11,227 bases of DNA. Source: an uncultured Actinomycetes bacterium (lineage in GTDB: Bacteria; Actinomycetota; Actinomycetes; Nanopelagicales; Nanopelagicaceae). The notes under the pieces are model-generated. The model worked only from the letters and a program-made list of their open reading frames with translations, was not told where the DNA came from and searched no databases. Location of the stretch: assembly GCA_903897155.1 (NCBI GenBank), contig CAIUAO010000031.1, positions 1 through 11,227 of the forward strand, read 5' to 3'. This document shows positions 5,928 to 11,227 of the stretch, one piece after another. Position 1 is the first letter of the stretch. Every line of letters begins with the position of its first letter. Made by a program: the position numbers and the translations under genes.

Positions 5928-8588
5928 TTAAGAATCGAGCAGGCTGCGAAGCACGTATTGCATGATGCCGCCATGGCGGTAGTAGTCAGCCTCACCTGGC
6001 GTATCAATTCGCAGCTTCGCTTCAAAGCTTATGTTCCCGGCCTTTACCTTCAAAGTCTTTGGAGTTTGGCCATTATTAAGTTCTGTAATTCCGCTGATCT
6101 CAAATGTTTCACTTCCAGTAAGACCCAGTGACTTCGCATTTTGCCCATCTAAGAATTGGAGTGGAAGCACTCCCATGCCAATCAGATTTGAGCGGTGGAT
6201 ACGTTCGAAGGATTCTGCGATGACAGCGCGCACTCCAAGAAGGGCAGTTCCCTTAGCAGCCCAGTCACGTGATGACCCTGAGCCATATTCTTTGCCAGCC
6301 AATATAACGAGTGGAACTCCTGCTGCTTGGTACTCAGCTGATGCTTCATAAATCGTTGCCTGCGCGCCATCTTTAAGGAAGTTGCGGGTGAAGCCGCCTT
6401 CAACACCATCTAGAAGAAGATTCTTTAAGCGAATGTTGGCAAATGTTCCACGGATCATTACTTCATGGTTGCCGCGGCGAGAGCCATATGAGTTGAAGTC
6501 AGTGCGCTCAATTCCGTGTTCTGCCAAATACTTTCCAGCTGGTGAATCAGCTTTGATATTTCCAGCAGGTGAAATGTGATCTGTTGTTACTGAATCGCCA
6601 AGGATTGCAAGAACTCTTGCACCAGCAATATTTGTTACAGCTTTTGGCTCACGTGGCATGCCATCAAAATAAGGCGGCTTGCGCACATAAGTTGAATCAG
6701 CTTCCCACTCAAAGGTCTTACCTGTTGGAGTATCCAACGACTTCCAGCGGTGATCTCCTTCAAAGACAGTTGCATAATCTTTTTTAAACATATCTGATGA
6801 AATACATGAGGCGATGACTGCGTCAATCTCTTGGGCACTTGGCCAGATATCCTTCAAATAGACGGGATTGCCTTGCTGGTCATTGCCAATTGCATCACTT
6901 TCAAAGTCATGATTCATTGTTCCGGCAAGGGCATAAGCAACTACCAGCGGCGGTGAAGCCAAGTAGTTCATCTTCACATCAGGGCTTATGCGACCTTCAA
7001 AGTTACGGTTTCCAGATAAAACAGCTGTTACCGCTAGGTCGTGCTCATTAATTGCCTTGCTGATCTCTATTGGCAATGGTCCAGAGTTACCAATGCAGGT
7101 CACACATCCATAGCCAACAAGGTTAAAGCCCAGTTCTTCCATAAATGGAGTCAGCCCTGCCTTGTCGTAATAATCTGTTACAACCTTTGAGCCCGGAGCC
7201 AAAGTTGTCTTCACCCATGGCTTACTGCGTAAACCTTTTTCAACAGCCTTTTTTGCAAGAAGTGCTGCGCCAATCATCACTGATGGATTTGAAGTATTTG
7301 TGCACGATGTAATGGAAGCAATCGCTACTGCGCCGTTTGAAATTGATGTTGCTTTTCCATTTACTGAAACATTAATTGCCTTGGAGCTACTCTTATCGCT
7401 CAGGTATGTAGGAATTATCTCGTTATAGGCGCTCTTGGAGTGATCAAGTGAAATTCGATCCTGCGGGCGCTTTGGTCCTGCAATAGAAGGAACAACCTCG
7501 GCCAAATTGAGTTCAATGTATTCAGAGAATCGTGGCTCAATGGATGGGTCATGCCACAAGCCATTTTTCTTGGAATACTTTTCTACTAACTCAATCTGCT
7601 CTGTGCTACGTCCTGTCAATGTGAGGTAACGCAAGGTCTCGTCATCGATCGGGAAAATTGCGCATGTTGAACCATATTCAGGAGACATATTTCCTATCGC
7701 AGTTCTATTTGCCATAGGTAATGCAGCAACTCCTGGTCCGTAGAACTCAACAAACTTTCCAACAACTCCGTGTTTACGCAATCTTTCAGTGATAGTTAGT
7801 ACAAGATCAGTTGCCGTAGTTCCAACAGGCAATTGCCCGCTGAGTTTGAAACCAACAACACGTGGGATAAGCATCGAAACAGGTTGTCCTAGAAGCGCGG
7901 CTTCAGCTTCAATTCCTCCAACGCCCCATCCAAGGACACCAAGACCATTGACCATAGTTGTGTGTGAATCTGTTCCCACAACCGTATCTGGATATGCACG
8001 AAGCACTCCACCAACAGTTCTGGTCATAACTACGCGTGCTAAATATTCAATGTTTACTTGGTGAACAATTCCCGTTCCTGGCGGGACTACCTTGAATTCA
8101 TCAAAGGCGCTCTGTCCCCAACGCAAGAAGCGATAACGCTCTTTGTTGCGCTGATATTCAATATCTGTGTTCTCTTCAAATGATGTTTTCGTTCCAAATA
8201 AATCTGCAATGACAGAGTGATCGATCACTAATTCAGCAGGTGCAAGTGGATTGACCTTTGTTGGGTCTCCCCCAAGATCTGCGATTGCCTCACGCATTGT
8301 GGCAAGGTCAACAACGCACGGAACCCCTGTGAAATCTTGCATGATGACGCGGGCTGGGGTGAATTGAATTTCAGTATCTGGCTCAGCCTTGGGATCCCAT
8401 TGAGCAAGTGAGGTGATCTGGCTTGCAGTGATATTGGCGCCATCTTCTGTGCGCAAGAGATTTTCAAGCAAAACTTTCAAACTAAATGGAAGATCTTTCG
8501 CGCCGTCAAGGCCTGTAATATTAAAAAATTCGTAGGACTTTCCAGCAACCTCGAGGGTTTCCTTGGCGTTAAAAGAGTTCTTACTCAT
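5928..8588 (-). CDS. acnA: Aconitate hydratase A (aconitase)
   Basis: This 886-residue enzyme interconverts citrate and isocitrate in the TCA cycle through a [4Fe-4S] cluster. The cluster cysteines are C429 in ITSCTNTSNP and C495/C498 in GYGCVTCIGNSGP. Other AcnA/IRP-type signatures include TDSHTTMVNGLGVLGWGVGG (206-225), NFEGRI (529-534), SYGSRRGNHEVMIRGTFAN (700-718) and GKEYGSGSSRDWAAKG (765-780), the last in the C-terminal swivel domain. The four-domain layout is complete and the length is usual for AcnA. The ATG lies 7 nt after the stop of the RNA methyltransferase gene and is preceded by a weak Shine-Dalgarno-like AAAGAAG, so it is probably the second gene of that unit. A TAGAAT hexamer over the upstream stop codon may add an internal promoter. 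Confidence 0.97.
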   Translation of the reverse strand: MSKNSFNAKETLEVAGKSYEFFNITGLDGAKDLPFSLKVLLENLLRTEDGANITASQITSLAQWDPKAEPDTEIQFTPARVIMQDFTGVPCVVDLATMREAIADLGGDPTKVNPLAPAELVIDHSVIADLFGTKTSFEENTDIEYQRNKERYRFLRWGQSAFDEFKVVPPGTGIVHQVNIEYLARVVMTRTVGGVLRAYPDTVVGTDSHTTMVNGLGVLGWGVGGIEAEAALLGQPVSMLIPRVVGFKLSGQLPVGTTATDLVLTITERLRKHGVVGKFVEFYGPGVAALPMANRTAIGNMSPEYGSTCAIFPIDDETLRYLTLTGRSTEQIELVEKYSKKNGLWHDPSIEPRFSEYIELNLAEVVPSIAGPKRPQDRISLDHSKSAYNEIIPTYLSDKSSSKAINVSVNGKATSISNGAVAIASITSCTNTSNPSVMIGAALLAKKAVEKGLRSKPWVKTTLAPGSKVVTDYYDKAGLTPFMEELGFNLVGYGCVTCIGNSGPLPIEISKAINEHDLAVTAVLSGNRNFEGRISPDVKMNYLASPPLVVAYALAGTMNHDFESDAIGNDQQGNPVYLKDIWPSAQEIDAVIASCISSDMFKKDYATVFEGDHRWKSLDTPTGKTFEWEADSTYVRKPPYFDGMPREPKAVTNIAGARVLAILGDSVTTDHISPAGNIKADSPAGKYLAEHGIERTDFNSYGSRRGNHEVMIRGTFANIRLKNLLLDGVEGGFTRNFLKDGAQATIYEASAEYQAAGVPLVILAGKEYGSGSSRDWAAKGTALLGVRAVIAESFERIHRSNLIGMGVLPLQFLDGQNAKSLGLTGSETFEISGITELNNGQTPKTLKVKAGNISFEAKLRIDTPGEADYYRHGGIMQYVLRSLLDS

Positions 8589-8595
8589 GACTTCT

Positions 8596-9795
8596 TTATT
8601 CTAATGTAAAGCGCGCAACACATTCCACGTGCTGGGTCATCGGGAAGAGATCAAAGCCCACAATGTGATCCATGCGATACCCGCTAGCCAGTAGAAGTTT
8701 GGCATCCCTGGCCAATGAGGCTGGATCGCAGGAGACATAAAGGATTGTCCTAGGTTTGATTCGATTCATCACTGTAATGACTTCCTCGCCAGCTCCTGTT
8801 CGGGGAGGATCAAGCAAGAGAACATCTACCTCTGAAATCTTTGGCAGTTGTGATTCAACTGAACCCGGATGAATCTCAACATTCTTGTAACCCTTAAATA
8901 TCTTCATGGCATCGCCTACCGCGCGCCTATCAGATTCAATGAGATGTACTTTTCCTGTTGGTCCAACTGCAGCAGCAAGAGCAGCGGTAAAGAGCCCCAC
9001 TCCTCCGTACAGATCACAGACAACATCACCTTCACGTAAATCAATTTTCGACATGACTTCATTCACCAGTGTTGTCGGCGCACTTTTATGGCTCTGCCAA
9101 AATGATTGTGGCGATATCTGATAAGTAACACCTAAGACAACCTCGTTGAGTTGTGTTGGTCCCGAGATGCTGCGGCCCGCACGCGAGATATTTACCTGAC
9201 CTGTACTTGTACTTCCTGCTTCAATGCGATCATCGCCATTCCATTTACGTGAAGTAAGAGAAGCAACTTCCATGGTTGAATCTGCGATCAGGCAATCATC
9301 AATCTCAATGACGTCATTGCTTCTGTGACTATAAAGACCAATATGCCCAGAATCTCCGATTGCGAAATCCATACGAGTTCGCCAATGCAAACCATCACTT
9401 GGCTCTACTGCTAAAACCGCGCACTCAATCTCCATGCCGCCAAGGCGCGCAAATTGATCTTTAATAACTTCAGCTTTAAGTATGCGTTGATAACCAAGAT
9501 CGATATGTTGAAAATCGCATCCGCCACATCCGCCAGGTACGGCGTACTTACACGGTGCTTCTACGCGGTGTTCTGATGCTTGAATAATTTCTATCGCATC
9601 ACCTCGCGCCATTTTGGAGTTCACGGCAGTAATTTCAACGACTGCTTTCTCCCCAGGAATCCCGTAACGGACAAAAATAACTTGTCCTTCAAAACGTGCG
9701 ACGCAATGTCCGCCGTGGGCAATAGCGCCTATATCGACCGTTACTTTTTGGCCGATGACCAACCGTTCTGCGCTATGTGAGCCATTCGTTTCCAT
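8596..9795 (-). CDS. TRAM-domain class I SAM-dependent RNA (uracil-5-)methyltransferase, TrmA/RlmD family
   Basis: This 399-residue enzyme is of the RNA m5U methyltransferase type. An N-terminal TRAM RNA-binding domain (about residues 12-72) is followed by a [4Fe-4S] motif with C82, C90, C93 and C168, as in RlmD-like members. The Rossmann methyltransferase domain begins near residue 255 with the SAM-binding segment VVCDLYGGVGLFT. Catalytic motifs are LLLDPPRTG (327-334), the nucleophile C356 in YVSCDPASLARD, and the general-base glutamate E391 in MTQHVECVARF. The target, tRNA or 23S rRNA uridine, cannot be decided from sequence, so no symbol is given. Its ATG is preceded by a -10-like hexamer at 6 nt. 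It is divergent from trkA, and acnA follows 7 nt after its stop, so the two probably share a transcript. Confidence 0.93.
   Translation of the reverse strand: METNGSHSAERLVIGQKVTVDIGAIAHGGHCVARFEGQVIFVRYGIPGEKAVVEITAVNSKMARGDAIEIIQASEHRVEAPCKYAVPGGCGGCDFQHIDLGYQRILKAEVIKDQFARLGGMEIECAVLAVEPSDGLHWRTRMDFAIGDSGHIGLYSHRSNDVIEIDDCLIADSTMEVASLTSRKWNGDDRIEAGSTSTGQVNISRAGRSISGPTQLNEVVLGVTYQISPQSFWQSHKSAPTTLVNEVMSKIDLREGDVVCDLYGGVGLFTAALAAAVGPTGKVHLIESDRRAVGDAMKIFKGYKNVEIHPGSVESQLPKISEVDVLLLDPPRTGAGEEVITVMNRIKPRTILYVSCDPASLARDAKLLLASGYRMDHIVGFDLFPMTQHVECVARFTLE
8598..8603 (-). promoter_or_regulatory. Possible internal -10 element before acnA
   Basis: TAGAAT on the minus strand overlaps the TAA stop of the RNA methyltransferase gene and ends 9 nt before the acnA ATG. 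It is a good TANNNT match, but the spacing differs from the 6-nt rule seen elsewhere. The sequence between (AAAGAAG) could equally be a ribosome-binding site for operon-internal translation. Confidence 0.25.
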
Positions 9796-9801
9796 TGTTG
9801 G

Positions 9802-9807
9802 AGCATA
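9802..9807 (-). promoter_or_regulatory. Predicted -10 element of a leaderless promoter (RNA methyltransferase-acnA)
   Basis: On the minus strand TATGCT is followed by six bases (CCAACA) and the ATG at 9795. The whole divergent interval to the trkA start is 41 bp, so the two promoters overlap or abut and may compete. The -35 position holds TAACTT, a weak match. Confidence 0.5.
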
Positions 9808-9824
9808 AGGGTGTTTAAGGGTGT
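9806..9824. repeat. Tandem 9-bp direct repeat in divergent promoter
   Basis: TAAGGGTGT occurs at 9806-9814 and again at 9816-9824, with a period of exactly 10 bp, about one helical turn. The copies lie between the predicted -10 elements of the divergent RNA methyltransferase and trkA promoters. This geometry could suit a regulator binding one face of the DNA, but no known binding site is recognised and chance is possible for so short a repeat. Confidence 0.5.
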
Positions 9825-9829
9825 AAGTT
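9824..9829 (+). promoter_or_regulatory. Predicted -10 element of a leaderless promoter (first trkA)
   Basis: TAAGTT is followed by seven bases and the GTG at 9837, close to the 6-nt arrangement at other genes. No Shine-Dalgarno is seen. It overlaps the end of the second copy of the 9-bp direct repeat. Confidence 0.35.
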
Positions 9830-9836
9830 ATTACTC

Positions 9837-10499
9837 GTGCACGTAGTCATAATGGGTTGTGGTCGAGTTGGATCAGGGTTAGCTCAAGAACTTGAGGCAG
9901 CTGGCCATTCCGTAGCGATCATCGATCAAAATCGTGAAGCATTCCGTCGCCTAGGACCAGATTTCAAAGGTCGCACAATTGCAGGCGTTGGTTTTGACCG
10001 AGACACCTTGCTTGAAGCCGGAATTCAAACTGCAGGAGCATTTGCCGCAGTTTCAAATGGAGATAACTCAAATATTTTGGCAGCTCGCGTTGCCCGTGAA
10101 AGCTATAACGTCCCAAATGTTGTTGCTCGTATTTATGACCCAGAGCGCGCTGAAATTTATCAACGCCTTGGAATCCCAACGGTTGCAACAGTTCTATGGA
10201 CCACTGATCAAATGATGAGAAGGCTCGCTCCTGAAGGATCCCAATCAGAGTGGCGCGATGCCAGCGGGACAATTGCATTATGCGAAGTGAGTCTGCATAA
10301 GGATTGGTACGGAGAGCCAGTTGTTTTAATTGAGAAGGCAACAAATGCACGCGTTGCATTTATCACCCGTCTAGGTGAAGGCCTACTTCCTAATGAACAC
10401 ACAGTGCTTCAAGAGGGCGATCTTGTTCACATGACAATTTTGGAATCAGAACGCACAAATGTAGATGCCATCTTGTCTCGCACACCGGAAGTGGACTAA
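9837..10499 (+). CDS. trkA: TrkA/RCK-domain protein, CeoB-like
   Basis: This 220-residue cytoplasmic protein has an RCK N-terminal Rossmann domain (about residues 1-125) and an RCK C-terminal domain (about 140-205). The nucleotide-binding motif GCGRVG is at residues 7-12, and D30 ends the second beta strand, which suits NAD(H) or ATP-type ligand binding. Such proteins gate K+ uptake channels and transporters by nucleotide binding. The length fits single-RCK TrkA proteins. The GTG start gives MHVVIMGCGRVG, the usual actinobacterial N-terminus. The next gene, a second TrkA protein, begins immediately after its stop, matching the paired ceoB-ceoC arrangement of M. tuberculosis (Rv2691-Rv2692). 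No transporter gene is present in the window, so the partner is unknown. Confidence 0.92.
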   Translation: MHVVIMGCGRVGSGLAQELEAAGHSVAIIDQNREAFRRLGPDFKGRTIAGVGFDRDTLLEAGIQTAGAFAAVSNGDNSNILAARVARESYNVPNVVARIYDPERAEIYQRLGIPTVATVLWTTDQMMRRLAPEGSQSEWRDASGTIALCEVSLHKDWYGEPVVLIEKATNARVAFITRLGEGLLPNEHTVLQEGDLVHMTILESERTNVDAILSRTPEVD

Positions 10500-11159
10500 A
10501 TGAGAATCGCCATTACAGGAGCCGGTAACGTTGGCCGTGCTATTGCTCGTGAACTTTTGGAAAATGGACACCACGTCTTACTCATTGACCGCGATCCCAA
10601 GGCACTTAAAATGGATAGCGTGCCTCAAGCAGAGTGGCTCTTAGCTGACTCATGTGAGATTGCCTCACTTGATAGCGCAAAGCTTGCATCATGTCAGGTG
10701 CTCATCGCGGCAACAGGAGATGACAAGGTCAACCTTGTGACATCACTTCTTGCAAAGACTGAATATGGCGTTCCCCGCGTTGTTGCCCGCATTAATCACC
10801 CTAAGAATGAATGGCTCTTTGACTCTTCATGGGGCGTTGATGTTGCTGTATCAACCCCTCGTATCATCTCAGCACTCGTTGAAGAAGCAGTGACAGTGGG
10901 TGATGTCGTTCGCCTCTTCTCACTCAAGCGTGGCGGAGCTAACCTCATTGAAATTACTTTGCCAGAAAATGCCCTTGCATGTGGCAAAACGGTGAGTGAG
11001 CTTACTTTCCCCGACGATACTTCTTTTGCATCAATCGTGCGTGATGGCCACGTAATTTCACCGAGCCCTCAAGAATCACTTATGGGCGGAGATGAATTAC
11101 TTTTTGTTGCGACAAGCGCGGCAGAAGAGAAACTTAAAAGCGTTCTTCTAGGTAATTAA
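10500..11159 (+). CDS. trkA: TrkA/RCK-domain protein, CeoC-like
   Basis: This 219-residue RCK protein is a diverged paralogue of its upstream neighbour. The Rossmann motif GAGNVG is at residues 7-12, D30 closes the second strand, and IAATGDDKVNLV (69-80) matches the conserved RCK segment before the helix that pairs subunits. The RCK C-terminal domain spans about 135-207. The ATG directly abuts the previous stop (TAAATG), so the two are almost certainly co-transcribed and possibly translationally coupled; a weak GGAAG lies about 9 nt upstream. The pair may form hetero-oligomers that regulate one transporter, which is inference from the conserved pairing. The gene ends 3 bp before the stop of a convergent gene. 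Confidence 0.92.
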   Translation: MRIAITGAGNVGRAIARELLENGHHVLLIDRDPKALKMDSVPQAEWLLADSCEIASLDSAKLASCQVLIAATGDDKVNLVTSLLAKTEYGVPRVVARINHPKNEWLFDSSWGVDVAVSTPRIISALVEEAVTVGDVVRLFSLKRGGANLIEITLPENALACGKTVSELTFPDDTSFASIVRDGHVISPSPQESLMGGDELLFVATSAAEEKLKSVLLGN

Positions 11160-11162
11160 TAC

Positions 11163-11227
11163 CTAATCTTTCTCGATCTCATCTATCTCTGTCTCATCTA
11201 GTTTTACTGATGGGACTTTTGCCAATA
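11163..11227 (-). CDS. C-terminal tail of an unidentified minus-strand gene (partial)
   Basis: On the minus strand one frame is open from the window edge to a TAG at 11163-11165, encoding LAKVPSVKLDETEIDEIEKD, an acidic tail; the other two frames are closed by stops. Only about 20 codons are visible, so no family can be named. In M. tuberculosis the gene after the TrkA pair on the opposite strand is a DUF3159 membrane protein (Rv2693c), which makes that a reasonable guess by synteny only. If real, its stop lies 3 bp from the trkA stop, with the two genes tail to tail. Confidence 0.4.
   Translation of the reverse strand, partial: LAKVPSVKLDETEIDEIEKD

Noticed and set aside
1..11227. CRISPR arrays, tRNA/rRNA genes, insertion sequences, phage or toxin-antitoxin modules
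   Set aside because: Nothing of this kind was seen; nearly every base is accounted for by core protein genes and short promoter regions.

Overview
The window reads as a compact chromosomal segment of a moderately low-GC actinobacterium. It carries the actinobacterial DUF3000 protein followed by an HRDC-type RNase D, a convergent dxs, and a TRAM-type RNA methyltransferase divergent from a TrkA-TrkA pair. As I recall, this matches the Mycobacterium tuberculosis neighbourhood Rv2680-Rv2681-Rv2682c ... Rv2689c-Rv2691-Rv2692. The modest GC content, very short intergenic spaces and overlapping genes suggest a streamlined lineage such as the freshwater Nanopelagicales (acI). That placement is inference, because no 16S rRNA gene or other marker is present.

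Layout. Positions 1-688 (minus) hold the N-terminal part of a secreted coiled-coil protein, probably a cell-wall hydrolase, cut by the window edge. Divergent from it is a run on the plus strand: a RibD C-terminal-type reductase (743-1255), DUF3000 (1284-1841), RNase D/HRDC (1851-3119) and an FTR1/EfeU iron permease (3184-4035). The permease overlaps the 3' end of the convergent dxs (3938-5863, minus) by 98 bp. Further along the minus strand lie acnA (5928-8588) and, upstream of it by 7 nt, a TRAM/Fe-S RNA uracil-5-methyltransferase (8596-9795). A 41-bp divergent promoter region leads to two abutting TrkA-type RCK proteins on the plus strand (9837-10499 and 10500-11159). The last bases carry the C-terminal tail of an unidentified minus-strand gene. 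There is no gene-free stretch longer than about 65 bp, and I saw no rRNA, tRNA, mobile element or CRISPR array.

How the genes relate. Most are housekeeping genes: non-mevalonate isoprenoid synthesis (Dxs), the TCA cycle (AcnA), RNA maturation and modification (RNase D, RNA methyltransferase), a flavin/folate-type reductase, K+ or solute transport gating (TrkA pair) and iron uptake (FTR1). AcnA and the RNA methyltransferase are predicted [4Fe-4S] proteins in one transcription unit, and an iron permease sits nearby; any functional link is speculative.

The most striking non-coding signal is promoter architecture. Six genes that begin transcription units have a hexamer of the form TAnnCT exactly 6 nt before the chosen start codon, and a seventh has TAAGTT 7 nt before. 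The operon-internal genes lack it. This is what leaderless transcription looks like. A perfect 13-bp inverted repeat overlaps the predicted -35 of the iron permease promoter. A 9-bp direct repeat with 10-bp period lies in the methyltransferase/TrkA divergent promoter. I found no convincing novel multi-gene system; the window is mostly conserved core genome.
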